Origin: Planococcus citri
Taxonomy: Eukaryota > Arthropoda > Insecta > Hemiptera > Pseudococcidae
Direction of reading: 5' to 3'
DNA length: 64,000 nt
Assembly (NCBI RefSeq): GCF_950023065.1
Contig: NC_088679.1
Span: 41,354,001 to 41,418,000, forward strand
The notes under the pieces were generated by a model. That model did no database searches and was not told the origin of the DNA. It saw only the letters and a list, made by a program, of their open reading frames with translations. Position 1 is the stretch's first letter. Each line of letters begins with the position of its first letter. The position numbers were made by a program, and so were the translations under genes. Positions 22,237 to 36,638 of the stretch are shown here, one piece after another.

Positions 22237-24847
22237 CCAAATTTTTCGTCAAATATTTCGGAATGATCCAATACGAATAATGGCTTTATTTTTCAACCCT
22301 TCAACTCGAAACAATCATTTACCTATATAACTAGTCTGAAGCGTCCAACGAATTTTCAAACTGAATGTTCAAGTGGTTCTCATTCAAAGTAGACCGAAAG
22401 TTCGGGAAATTTTGAACAATGTGGATTTCAGCTCTTTTTCCAAAATGGTGAATTTCTTCCCAATTCGCAAAACGATTACAAAATTGATTTGTGTAAATTT
22501 GGAAAATCAATTCATTTTTTTCCATCAATTTTCAGTTATTTTTTTCCTATTCCATCTACACCAACTCACGTAGCGTAGTTTTCATTTTTTGTGTAAAAAC
22601 GTTCCATATTTTTTCAATAATACCTAATTAGATGCATTAGAATCGAGGACGAAACTGTGGAAAATGTAAACTGAACAAAAAAACTACCCAAAAATTTCGA
22701 ATCGATGCAAATGAAAATTCGCGCCAAGAATCGTAAGCTCGTGTACATCGGTGCAAAAGACGACACGCTACTCGTCGATGATGGCGGCGGCGGCGGTGGC
22801 ATGCGAATACTTAAAACAGGGAATAAATTAACTCGAAAGAAGTGTCGGTTTCATTCATAAAAAGAAGGGATCAGTTTGGCAAGCGTGGGCGTCATTTACA
22901 GCGTAAATCCCGTCGTCGCAGCAGCGTCGACTATACATATACCCTCGAACGTAAAAACGAATTTGCACGAGCGGATGAGAGGCACGACGGTGAATTATTT
23001 TGCTTTTTAAGCAGCCTACGCACGATGCGAGGGCGTTTTCGAAATCGTGGAAAGAGCCTAATTTATTTTATTTTGCGTCGCTACGTCGTCGACATGTTTT
23101 GCTAAAATTCCTCCATCACATCGAGATGCCTCTCCATTTGGCGACTGTGATGACGACGACGACGAAGCGCGGTATAGCCCTGATCCGCCTTGCCGCTACG
23201 TCCACCTGCACAGCTCATTGAATCGTTGAACTTCCGGTTTTCAAAAACACACCACAATTCGGTAGAGCTGACTGAGACGTAAAAATCGCACATAAACTTC
23301 GTACTGCGGTGTGGGAGGCACTTCAATGAGTTTTTTCCCTTTTTTTTTCTTTATTCATTACAAATGTCATTTTCAAGGTAGGTATAATCGAAGAAGCAGA
23401 AAAAAACATCATCCTTCCTCCTAAGCGATCATCCATTTACGTCTTTCTCCATTTACAATGATATAATGCTGACGCACCAACTTTATACAGGGTGTCCAAC
23501 CAAACGTCTACCATAACTCGTACTTCGAATCTGGATATAATCATGCTGACGAGAAACGGAATATTTCAGACGAAGACAACTCAAAAAAGGTTAGGGCAAA
23601 CAATATTTTATGGTGTAGGTCAGGGTTCAACAAATCAAAGCTAATCAAAATGCGTATACTACGGTACCACATTCTTTCAAAATTAATTTAAAGGGTTCAT
23701 GGAATTCATGAGAAGAATATTTTTTTTTTTTTTTACAAAATCCCTTTAGTAAAAAAAGTAAAATGGCCAAGGGGGTGATAGGTTTAAACCCAAAATACAA
23801 GATTTTTCCCAGACTTCAACTGTGGCAGAAATTCTGCTGAGATATTACTCCTCTCTTCCACTTCTCGAGAAGTTGTATTTAAAAGGAGATCTCCTTTTAA
23901 ATACACAGTTCAAATTTTGGAGGGGTTTTCATATCCTCCCTGTGCATTCAAAATTTAGGGACGCTTCAAAGTTCCAAAAAATTTCAAACGGTAGTGCAGA
24001 AACATCAAAATACAGAAATTAAAAATACGACAAAATGAACAAAAATTGGAATTTAGCAATGACGAATTGCAAAAATCGATGTAAACACGAAATATTGAAG
24101 TAAAAAAATTCCAAAAAATGAACTCTTAACACAAAATTGCAGGCACTTTTCATCCGAATTCAGATTTATATGTAGCACCACTTCATCGAAAAAACCGAAT
24201 TTTTTATGATTTGCGGGACTTGCAAAACTACGTGATTTTTCTCAGCTAAATAATTGTTTCCTGAAAATATAAAAATGAAATACCTATGACGGTTTTTTCC
24301 TGAGTGTTTATGACGAGTATGATAGGTGGGTCGCTTCCTATTTTCTTTTCTTTTTTTTTACGTCATATACAATATCTATAACTATAGGGCGATGAGTCTG
24401 CGGTGAAATTTTCTAATGTGTCCGCCTTAGCGGAACAATACCTTTGAAAAAGCTTCATTAATATCCTGCGTCATCCATTTATGTAGTATTATCGATTTAA
24501 AAAAAATACGTAAGTACTTCAAGTTGAACGTGGGTATACACTTCAAAGTGAAACAAAAAAATACACCTTCATATATACATTTTTTTTTCCAATAAGTATC
24601 CCTCGAATTTCAAAACTATACGTAGGTAGGTATTAGGTACACCAAGATAATCAAAGCATGCCACGAATTTTTTTCCAAAATAATTACGAAAAAAAAAGTC
24701 AAGAGAAAGACCGCCTCCGTGATGAATTTTTGAACTTTGTCAACAAACAAACACCGTGTAAGGACTTGTTAAAGCACCTATATTACAGAAAAAATTAAAC
24801 ATCGTAGCACGAGCTAAGCATGGAAAAAATCTCTCCACACTCGATTT

Positions 24848-24850
<3 letters not shown>
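22237..24850. other. Intron 1 segment: no gene seen
   Basis: Mixed AT-rich DNA. The part 22690-23310 is richer in CG, with GGC and GAC/GTC triplet runs (for example GGCGGCGGCGGCGG at 22783-22796). CAGGGTGTCC at 23488 looks like a repeat terminus. A perfect palindrome lies at 23874-23905. Frames are short and lack known motifs. Confidence 0.5.
23874..23905. repeat. Perfect 32-bp palindrome
   Basis: TGTATTTAAAAGGAGA is followed immediately by its reverse complement TCTCCTTTTAAATACA, with no spacer. It lies within a stretch that starts about 380 bases earlier with CAGGGTGTCC and may be part of a repeat element. Confidence 0.95.

Positions 24851-24879
<29 letters not shown>
24851..24879 (+). repeat. 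A29 homopolymer
   Basis: An uninterrupted run of 29 A. It could be the tail of a retroposed sequence on the plus strand, but no SINE body or flanking duplication was recognised upstream. Confidence 0.9.
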
Positions 24880-24881
<2 letters not shown>

Positions 24882-27781
24882 TCAAAAAGAAGGCCTGGTT
24901 TAAACTCAGACGAGAAATCTACCCCCATATTCAATTTTCGTGAAAAGCAATTATAATGAGCTATCAAAAACAGGGAGGACTTGCCCCCAAAGTATTTATT
25001 TTTTTTTTTTTTGTATCCTAACAAGTCCTCCGTTCAACGGATATTCTAACACTCTTTATGGCAAGTTGTTCATCAACAAAACTAGTGAAGTGGGTTTAAT
25101 AAAGAACGAGAACGCCGTACCACGAAATTACGTAAACAAATTTGCGCCTTAACTTGTTTACCAAAATAACATAGAAATAAGCCTCTTCCAAGGCATCTGC
25201 TTAGGGCCATAACTCTAATAATTTTCATCCTGAATCCTATTTTCTTCAACACCTACCACATTTTTCCCATTCAATTTTGATTTTCTTCTCGCTTCTTAAT
25301 CGACATATATTCGCACTTTACACAAAGCGTCACTCCATCACCTTCAATTTATTTCATTTTAACAAACACATCAAGTCAATGTGGTAACTGGTAAGTAGGT
25401 ATACAAGTAGACGAATATTACGTATAATACAAACATACTTGCATTACTTGCAACACTGTCGCGAGGATTCAGACTGACATTTTAAGGAAAATATTTGTAT
25501 TTAATCCAAACCCAAGAAAAGTAAAAAAGAAGACTTTTTCGAAGCAAATTGCCTTCAAATTGCTCGGATGTATTATTCTTCAAAAAAACACTGATTTAAT
25601 TGATGAAAATATTGTTGATAATATTTTCGAAAGTTCTGTGATCATGATTCTGTTTTTTTTTGTTTTTTTAAATGACAAACAAATTAGGATTTTAATGCTC
25701 AAATATTTTTTAAAAACTGCATTCAAAAATTCTTCCAAACAAGATCAGTCTAGTCCCATTTTAATTCAAACACACTTTCGCTTCTCATTAATTGGAATAA
25801 AATTGGAACCGACTACACTAAACTTATTCGCAGCTATAAGAATCTCCGATGACTTTGACAAATTTAGCGGTGGCGTTTTCAGGTATTATAGACAACAAAA
25901 CGAATTACGAATCCGATAAAAGACGATTTTCAAAAAACACGGGGGCACAAAATATAACGCTACAAATTTTAAATTCATTATTTTACACGCGGCTGATGTT
26001 TCGTGCAAACGTCTCATAAATATTCTTTTTTCTTCTTTTTTTTTCACTTTTCACTACCCGAGCATTTTCGTTATAATTATTTCGTCCGATAAAAGCGTTA
26101 CCTAAATCGGCGCGTGTCGTAAAATCGAAATTTCAACTTTATCGAAACCGTTCGCAAATTAAATTCGAAAAAAACACCACCCACGCGTACTTTTTTCCAC
26201 TTTCGAAATGTTCATCGTAAATTAAACTTTCATGAAGTTTGTACGTTTCGATATACTCAGCGACACGACTCATAAGGGTGTAAAAAAACCATTTTACTTT
26301 ATACCGAACCGAAAATAGTTTACGAAAAAATCGACATCGTTTTCGCAAAACACAAACTTTGACGATCGTCGAAATAACCTTTTATTTTTTTTAAAACCAT
26401 CATTTTTGCGATATAATTTTTCAGTTGTACGTATCAGTTTAAACTGCGATGACTGGATTCTTTTCACCTCATTTTTGGAGTAAATTTTTTTCCAAAGGGT
26501 TCAAGGGGAACGGAAATAGAGTGGATGAGGATTACATTTCTAAACGTACATAGGATACAAATCGAGGTATACATATACAAAACAGGGTGATGGTTTCTTT
26601 TCTGCAGAGTAAGCTACAACGGATCATAAAAAAATGCCATGACAGACATGAGCCCCAACAATTCTGAATTTTACTTCAAGGTACCCTCCCCCTTTCCCTT
26701 ACAATTTTGCTTCAAAATTTTGAAAAAAAATCAAAAAATGTTCACGCAATATTGACAAGGCAAAATAATTTTTTTTTAAATAGGTACAATCGCAAAGACG
26801 ACATCTTGGAATTTCAAGCCCTCTCCCTCTCTCCTTCAATCATATCCCCTTTTCAGATCAAAAATTCATTTGAAAAATAACTGAATTGGTATTGTAGACT
26901 CAAAAAGATTTGAATTCATTTCACCTCATCAAGGTGAGAGGATCCAAAAACATCATAGAACACGGGGTTTCTTTTTTATTCATTTTTGATTGGTTTCATA
27001 TTTTTGCTCGCAACTTCTCAACTTACCCAATTACTAACTACCTATTTTTTAAAGGAATTCTTGGAAATCGGATTAAAATTACTCGACTGATTCAAAGAAA
27101 GGTAGAGAAAAAGACAAATTTGAGTTTTCCACAAAATATTCTGCAGAAAATTTTTTGCAAAATTTCTGCAAAACCTTGATTAAAGCCTTTCCAAAATTTT
27201 ATTTCATCTCATTAATTTACTTATTGAACGATGATCATTATTGATCAAGGCTTCAAGGGAAAATGGTTGGATAGACAAAAAAACGAAATCATCAAATACA
27301 AAATAATGTTGATTTATCAACTTCAAATGTTCCCAAATTTTCTCAGCTTGATGCATAACTTGCAATTTTTTCCAATTTTCCATGAAAAACACGTAGGTAC
27401 GTATATTTTGTAAATTTTCCAATCTACAACAAAATTTACCCAAACGGGAGAAAGATAGAAAAGTGAGCTGACCCTGGCCTTCGCTTGGTCTAGCTCTGTA
27501 TTATTCGATCAATATTGACTATTAACGAAACATTCGTAGAAAATTGTCAATAATCATATTTCCGAGTATTTTATAGATACGAGTAAATTAATTGGTATCA
27601 TCCACATTGCTGATAGTAACATTGAAGCTAGCTATCTCAATTAAACTTATAGGATGAATAATGAATACAAACAACTCGTTAATCAAATAAATACCGATTC
27701 TTGGTGCTCCAATATTTTCAGAACCGATCCACTTTCATGGAAAGAATATGTTTTGTATTTTGAAAAATTCATTAGGTAGGT

Positions 27782-27808
27782 TCTCACCTGAAACAAATCA
27801 AATAATAT
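27782..27808 (-). promoter_or_regulatory. Candidate recursive splice site in Mkp3 intron 1
   Basis: On the gene strand TTTGATTTGTTTCAG is followed directly by GTGAGA, with the junction between 27788 and 27787. A 3' splice site joined to a 5' splice site is the signature of recursive splicing in long insect introns. The pyrimidine tract is only moderate. Confidence 0.3.
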
Positions 27809-30800
27809 TGCGTTAATAAACATATTTTTTTCTTAATTAAACCATCACAAAGAAATAGCAATATGAAACAAATGAGAGGTTAAAAAAAAACAATTCATAA
27901 AATTATCGTGAATCAGACAATATACGTATCTAATACAATATGTACTCGGCATGTAGTAATAAGAAAATTACGTCAAAATTATGCATTATTTGTAGGTATT
28001 TGTACCTAATAATAAAGACAAAAGTTACTTAATAATTACTTTGCGATACGACAAAAATTACAGGTCACCTAATTCATCGCCTAACTCGCAGCATAATGAA
28101 TTTTTACTCCGAATTAAATCTAAATTGAAATTTGTTTCCAAGAAATGAAAAACAATCAAGTTTTAATTTATTTTCCGCAATTACAAACAAAGAGAAAGAT
28201 ACAGAAAGTACTCCTTGACTGGTCCAGACAATTCCGCAGCGTACAAAAAAAACTCATCTTCAAAATTCATTAATTTTACCTTAACAAAAGTTACAAACCG
28301 GAGCATTTTACCGTTGAACGGCGGCGGTTTCAACGAGCCGCCCACGAAAATTTTGTTTCAAGGGGTGAATTTTTTGTAAATGAACTCGAATATCATCTCG
28401 CGCGGACTTTTACGACATTACCACAGCTTTCGGTGTAATATTTGCCTCTTTTGTTATTTCGTACTACGAGATAATTGATGCTTTTTTCTACCTTATTTCG
28501 CGTAAAAGGTCACAGACCTTTAGTTAGGAAAAGGGTCTGAGCTTTTGATACAGGACGAATTAAAAAGCTCTACGTTTTAATTTAATGTAACAGAAATTAT
28601 AACTTATACCTTTTTAATGCACGAATCGTATACCGACGTAGAGCAGACGTAAGTATAGTATACATACTATGGTATTATGCATAGTACAAATTAAAATAAC
28701 ATAATGTACGTCTACGTCTCTACGTCTATCTCTATTGTATACGTAGACGTACGTGGAAAAGTTAGCGTGCTGTATAAGATAAATGTTTTATCATTGAGAT
28801 CGCCGTGCTGTCTGGACTAGTTCCAAATTAAAATTTCAACTTTTCGTTAATGAATTTCAGAAATGAACGCCGCCGCCGTGTCTTATACTAGCTATAGGAT
28901 TAGAAAAAAAGCCTAGCACGCGTATAGTTCACTTCGAAAGGTTATTTCTACGTGGCACGGTTTGGTATACACAAACAAGCAGATTTAGAAATTCGGCTTA
29001 TTTTAAATTCTCTTTATCAATGACAAACGAGTAGGTACAAAACATGTAGTCAGGCTTGTTTATGCGTTATAAGCCATTGATAAGGTGTATTTATTTAAAG
29101 CTAACTCACGTAGATAAAAATGGCCGGTCACCGAATGGTCAATATCGTGAGTGAAAGTATTGGGTAATGAAGAGCATGTCAGAAGACAGATAATTTAGAG
29201 ATTTTCAAAATTTTATCAAGCAGAATTTCAAAGTATACGTATACCCTATACCCGCAATAGTTTTTGAAAAAAAAAAATCAAAAAATATCGAAGAAGACTA
29301 AAAAATTACGCACAGGAAGATTTAAAAAAAAAACAAAACAAAACAAAACAGAAATCGTTCGTGAAAAAATGTTAAGAGGAAAAAAAACAAATAGTATTAA
29401 TCGTCTTGCAAAATCACAATCTTTTGTACCTACTATAGGTATTTTACAGAAGAGTCGAAAAATTTGAACTTTTTGTTTTTGATAAAAACAGAAATTTCGG
29501 ACCCTCCCCCAAGGAAAAAAGAAGAAAGCAATTCAAAAAACTTGACAAAAAGTTGAAAAAAATTACAAAATTGACATTTTTTTATATTTTGTTGGAGCGA
29601 AAAAAATGAAAAAAAAGCTGAATAATTTTTTTTCAGGTTACTAACACTGATTTTTAATGCACTAACTACATAATTTATTCATACCTAAAATAAAAAAATT
29701 AAAATATGAAAAACAGTTCAAGAAAATTTAAGAAAACAATTTATCACCAATTTTCATACTTGTAAAAAAAAATGAAAACAACTCGAAAAATGTTGGCAAA
29801 AGTTACGAGTAAATATTACTACATAATTTATCTCACAAATGCCGATTTTTGAACATTTTGTAAAAAAGTTCAAAAAGTTGAAGGAATTTATGAAATAATT
29901 GACAATTTTTTTTGGGTGGGGGGCAGCAGATAAGCTAGGGATAAGTAGGTTATAATTGTGAAAAAATATCAGAAATTGTTTCAGAGACTATTCCTTCTAA
30001 TTCAACCCAATACATTGTTTGATCGCACTGAAATAATTATTCATTTTCAGTTTCAGCGAACAAATTTTCTCACCCCGTTAAAAGCTCTACGGAAATTTCT
30101 ACATAATCGAGTGGTCATTCTGACATCAGAGCACTTGATTTGAATTGAAATTCCTCGATACAGATTACGATAACGTCGAGTAATTGCCATTCATGACCTA
30201 CAATCCGATATTGCGAGGGAAATATGTATATTAATTAAAACAAAACGTTATTTCGATTTGCTTAATTTCCATGATGTATTGGTTTTGCATTACAACATAG
30301 ACCAGAGACCATCGTTTACACATACACCCTATTGTATATTATACGTTTTATCGTACGACCGGATGTTCTACGTTTACCTTTTATCACGTTTCCGGTTCCG
30401 ATGCTAATATTACCATCGATAATATCGCGCATCGTATTTACTTACTCGTACATATATCGCGCTGTAGTATGTACTTCTAGAATGACTTTTAGCTTATACA
30501 TACTATGTCGTAAACTTTCATTACCATTTCTGATGATAAGCGACCAGTAGGTAACGATTTATCAATTTTTAGAACGAAAAATTGTTCAAAACAGAAGCAT
30601 AAACTCAAATTCAAATACATAGTGTAAATTGCCACAAAAATCACGTAGGTACCTAAATTTGTATCATTGTTTCCTTTGTTTTGTTTTTTTTTGAAAATTA
30701 AAAAAACATGTACGATTTCAAGGTCAAATTTTTTGAAAATAGTCCGTATCCGAATCTCGACGAAATTACTATAGGTAATTCATCAATGAATTTTCATAAT

Positions 30801-33800
30801 AGAAATGCAGGCAGATTTCCCAATGAAAGTTTCTCAGCAAACAATTAAGTAAATGTGATTCAGAACTACGATTCAGGGAGTAGGAGAAAAATAAAACGAT
30901 CATCGTTCAGATTTCGGTATTTTTTTGAAAAAATTCGCCAAAATATTAGCAACATTGTCGAGGCATCCCACGCAATCATACGATAGATTTACTTCTCGAA
31001 ATTTCACGTACCTACACTTTATTAAATTCTGATGATATTTTCATAACACGATTGCTGCTCATCTGCTATAATGGCAGAAAAAAAATCCACGCTAAACGTA
31101 GAAAATACCCTTCATCCAACGCCAACGTACATTTACTCGTAGATGTGATTCAGTTTTTTTTTTTCGATCCTCACACGCTCAACCCACATGTTTCTCGTCT
31201 AGACAATTTATACGAAATATATTCAACTCGAGTATCGCATGAAAAGCCCTCGATCCATTTTCCAATACTTTCATCTACTTATACCTGGCACAAATTTCCA
31301 ATCCACAATTTCCTAACCATCCATATATACCTTTAGCACAGCTACACGTGTCATCCTCATTCATCGGTTTCCCTGCACCCTGCGTATGTGCTAAAATTTA
31401 ACACACTACCCCAAATCACGCTTCGATTACTAAACGAGCTGAAAATTTATACTCGATCCGATCTCACCAACTGGACCTTTGTACATAATTATCATCCATT
31501 TAGCGACCATTCAAGCTATCTTTTGACCATTTTTTTCTGTCCTATATAGAATAGACACTACTACACAATAATGTAATCTCAGCCGACATAAGAAAAAAAA
31601 ATACACAAACTGCCTAATACATATCTTTATACCTATCATAGTAGGTGGTAAGTACATATCTTGGAAATTCGATCCTCGTGTTTACATTAACCAATCATAA
31701 CACTTGTAAATTGTAAACACGTCGAAAGTCGATTTTATCGTTACAATAGTCGATTCTATATTCGAGCATGATACCATTATAAGAAAGCTTCCATTGTTAT
31801 AACTGTACGCGTGTGTTTTACCACACCTATATAAAGATATCAATTATTTGCCAACAGGTAGGAAAAATTTAGTTCTTTGTTTGTAGTTTGTACGAATACC
31901 TAAGTGGGTAGGTCTGGTAGGCATATTTAATCTAAACCCGAATACACAACAAACTCGTGTTATCAGAAAATAATAAAATGAAAACATAAATATTCAGGAT
32001 TTTCAAATCACAAAATGCGTAAATATAGCGAATGACTGAGTAAGTAATGATTAATTATTGAAAATACTTATTGCACATGCAGGAACCTCACACCTCAGGT
32101 GAATTTAAATTACAGTAAAATGAATTTTAGCAATGCAAATTCGCGAAAAAATCTAAAAAAAAATTATTCATACATTGTTAAGTGCAGATTAAAATCGAAA
32201 TCTGACAGACGAAAAATGGCTTCATATTTCCATACTCACGACCTTCAAAACCATTGTTATTTTGATTTCCAATTTGACCATCATATTTATCAAAAAAAAA
32301 AAAAAAACATCTTGAGTCATAAAACAAGCAATCAATCCATAAAGCACAGACTAAATAACGCGAAACGATAGGCACATCCATTAGAAACCCATTGAAAATG
32401 GAATATCTTTCGACAATAAAAGCTGCAGAAGCTAATAAATAATAAATTCGTAATTCGTACATTTCATCATTCCGATATATTCCCACGCAGAGTCCTATCA
32501 CTGCACCCATTACCCAATACGAGCAAAGCAACAAAAAAAAAAAAAAAACACATACAACTGTTCCTCTCATCGGTTGAAAAATTAACCAAAGAAAGAAGAA
32601 AATGAAAAATGAAATAAATTCCATCGCGAGAGCAGATTTACGCGACTATTAACGTACGTCGTCTATAAAAATTTTCCTATTAAAATAAAATTTTATCTAC
32701 GTTTCGTAAAATTCAAAAAGAACGCCCACGCTGGTAATTTACAGACTTTCGGGCTCAGGCAAGCAGGCAGACAGGCGAACCATACCGTACATTTTAACAA
32801 CAAAACGAAAACGACTCTATAAGCAAGTTTTCTTCTCATGGCTACAACAACGCAAACGATAAATGATGAAATCAACGTTAGAAAAAGCCCAGGCTTTTAC
32901 GTTTAAAACACGCAACACCGATAGGGGATGATAGTTCAGTTCCACCCTCGCATTACCGAGTTTCTCATGACCTTCAAACCGCACCCACGTACGGCCAAAT
33001 GCGTTTATCCTTCGTCGAAACACCACATAGTACTGCGGTTATATACTAAATACTAAAAGCAAAAAGGGTGAATGAATTCATTCAACTTGAGAACTCCCTG
33101 CACTTTGACTGTTTCTCAATGGAATACTCGTACATTTCGCATTATTATTCCCCCTACCCGTAGCTCTCTCCAAACCTTACCTACTCTACCTACATATGTA
33201 CTTATTCATTTGGTTAATTTAAACTTCGTAGTTCGTACGAAATTACGAATACGTTTGCAATATGCTTTTTCTTCAAATGACCGCGAATTTCTTTTGAAAA
33301 TTCTCACCGTTTATAAAATGATACATATGCATAACCCACGGTCGTGGCAAGGATACCGCTTAGGAAGGTAATTATCGCTTCGCGACGAATTTTTTCATTT
33401 ATTAATGAACCTCTTCACAACCTTTATCATTTTTTCACACAAACGGGCGTTCGCTGTAGTCATTGAAGTACATACATACATCGACGCGAATAAACATACA
33501 CAGACACATAGCGCGGAAGGTTTTTCAAAAGTAAACACGCGATAATTATTATCAGCTCGATATGTTTTCCAAGCTGAAGCTTCGTACACTTCATTGTCGT
33601 TTTTTTAAAAAGTGGATGCGTTTATGCGAACAAAGTTGCCGACAAACTATGAAGAAAGTCTGCGACTGCGTCGATTTCAAGTGGGTATTTTTATTTGAAA
33701 ATCCGATACAATATTTTTACACTCAACAAACTTCTCTTTTTCTCTTCTGCTTTCCTATGAGTTGTGTATGCAACAGATGCGGAATTTATAGTTTTATTTT

Positions 33801-36537
33801 TCTTACGCAAAATTTACATAAATGAAAATATACACAAACATATACCTGTACCTACTACCGAAACTACAGGGGAAAAAAGTAAAACGTTGGAAAACATCGT
33901 AACATGTGAGAAGATATTTCGGCTAAAGTTTCTGAAAACATTTTAATTTCCAAGAAGATTACATGGCTTCAAAAATACAAAATAATGCGCTATCATTTTC
34001 GTGTTTTTGTAACATTTTGTAATCAGAACTTGATCAAAACATATAGAAACTTAGTTTTGCAAAGTAAATTTTGTGCAGAGAATAATTTTTTTCGTTGGAT
34101 AAAGAGACGATCATCATATTATTCTATCATATTTTATAATAGAATTTGAAATCATTCACAAAAAGAATGGGTTTTTGGAAATTCTATTTTCAACAGCTTC
34201 AATCCAATCAATTCTTGCCTTTGACAGAAACTTGAAAATTAAGAGGGATTTGTTGGAGACTCCAAGTCAACTGGTATGGGGTATGGTGAAATTCAATTTT
34301 GAGAAATCGATGAGAAATCAGAAACGAATTCGCATGAACTTATAAGGTTTTGAATTTCCATAAATTTTCATACATGGCCCTTTGTTTGATAAACTCGTAT
34401 GATAGGACTCATCTCATTTGAAAATTGAGGGGGGGGGAAACGCTTTAGACCGGCCAATGATGAGAATTTTTGACAAAAATTGCAATTTCACCCCCTTTGA
34501 AGGATGAAACGAAGAATCAAATCTAAACTCAAAGAGAAATCAAAGTTAACTCTTGGCCCAATAAAAATAATTCTGTATAAAAAATTAATTACTAGTAAAT
34601 CGTAATACATATTTCATTGGTTTATTCATTTACACGTTTCATAAAATCCAATTTGCATTTTGGTCGCAATTTTGCTCTTCTTTTTCCAGCAATAGATATA
34701 GTAGTTTGTTATTCTGTTACATCTTCTTTACGCGCAAAGACATTGAAATGTGTTTTTTTCTTTTCCTTTTTTTTTTTTTTTACGTTTTCGTCTATGAAGT
34801 TTAACATACGCTTAGGCAAAATAACAGTTTCGGCGTTTTCTTCCCTTTTTGGTGCGGCATTATAAATTAGACCGTCAAAAAACTTGAAGTTGAGTTTCCG
34901 GTAAAGTACGAACGGCGGAATGTTTATGTTCGAAATTCAAATGCCATTAGCTGCGTAGAATGTTACTCTCCAGATTGAAAATACTATTTTACGATATTCT
35001 CGTATTATATAGTTTTCGAATAGTAAATCGTAAAAAAAAGGAAACATGTGTTGGCTTGCGTAAAAGCTCGAGTTTTTATTTTCACCTACGACGGCAGGCA
35101 ATTGACGTTCGTAAATAGGTATATGAAATATGAAAAAAATTGTTTACGAGATTCAAATACTCATACTACATATAAAGCTAACGTAGTCCTTGAAAACATT
35201 CTGAAAACTTTTCAAATTCGGAGATGCGAGTATTTTACCTAGGTATGATTATTACTTATTTACAAAAAAAATGGCCTGTTAGAGTTGAAATTTCGAAAAT
35301 ATTACACAATTTTTTGGAAAAATTAACCTCCTAAGGTATGTACAAGACGTATTATAGGTGTCAGATGATAAAAAATTCGAAAAAATGCATTAAACGTGAT
35401 CTAGTGCGCTGAAAGTAACTCAAGCCATAAACGGAATCGCGAATATTCGTAGCTCGTAACAAACGTAGTATTTTACACTCTTATTGTTTAGAACTATTTG
35501 TATTTTAGAAATGAAAAAAAATGCAATTATTCGCGTACACGCGAGTATATCATTATCAAATACCAACGCAGTGAACGACCATAAATTGAAATGTCTACAC
35601 TGAGTACCTATAGCTATGGTAGTACGCCAATTAAAAAATTAATCTAAAAACAAAAATAGGAAACATACTGGCGCCATTGACTATCAAATTTGTACACGTC
35701 TTTATTACCTAATTATCAAACTTATGTTATCTACAAATCTACAAATTTTACCTTTAAGCTCTTGAATTAGGTATTCGACATAGCAAATGAATTTGATGCA
35801 AAAATGTGACAAATTTCCAGACAATTTTTCCATGAAAAAAAAAATAGTTTCGTTGATTTTTATTCTGATCATCTGAAGGGAACCTGGACTGCTGAAATTT
35901 AAAATCTTTTCCCAATTCAAAAATTTCGTTTCCCTCAGTTTTTGACATAACTAATATTTCATTGAATACTGTTTATGTGGGCCGAAATTCAACATTAGTA
36001 TTATTATTTAGTTTTCAAAAATGGGTACCTAGGATTTTCCGACTTCATTTCCAACGGATTTCCATTTTTTCGTTTCCTTTTCCACTTCCTTCAACAGCTC
36101 AAAATATCTATATTGTTTTTATCCTTTTTTTTTTCGTGTAATATACATAGATTTAAAATGAAATAAAATTGATTAAACTCCGAATATTGGCAACATCGTA
36201 AGTGGAAAATTGCAACATAAACATCATTTAAACTTACGTCAGAGTCTTTTTTATTACAGAATTTTTGATGCTCGCTCATTCGAAATTTTCTGACTCTTAA
36301 ATCCGCGTCGAATTGGAAATTTTATTTTATTTTTCATTCGATCGGCATCAAGAACAGTTCTAAGTTATGTGAACTCAATGGAGGACATACATACGAATTT
36401 AAATGAATTTGTCATCCGTAAAGGAAACAATATGTACATGAAAATCTTTATATCCACGTATGACGTAATACGTGGTTTTAGTATGAAAAAAAAAGATGTT
36501 ATTGGAATGTTTGTTTCGACATGAATTTATTTTATAG

Positions 36538-36638
36538 GAGACGAGTTGAAGAAATGGCTACGGATAATTGATCGGCATTTATGGATTGAAGTTACCGTCA
36601 TCGTACCACAAGAAGAGCCTGTAGAGAGAAGGGAGAAG
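36538..36638 (+). other. Possible exon of an unknown plus-strand transcript
   Basis: TTTATTTTATAG precedes 36538 and GAGAAG|GTAAAA ends it. One frame is open throughout, from GACGAG to GAGAAG (33 codons), and is rich in charged residues: DELKKWLRIIDRHLWIEVTV, then IVPQEEPVERREK. No neighbouring exon or known family was recognised. Short open frames like this are common by chance, so support is weak. Confidence 0.15.

Noticed and set aside
32178..32624. 148-codon minus-strand frame from ATG, hydrophobic, possibly a membrane protein
   Set aside because: Its phenylalanine runs come from several poly-T tracts. No family motif was seen, and about one such chance frame is not surprising in a window of this size.
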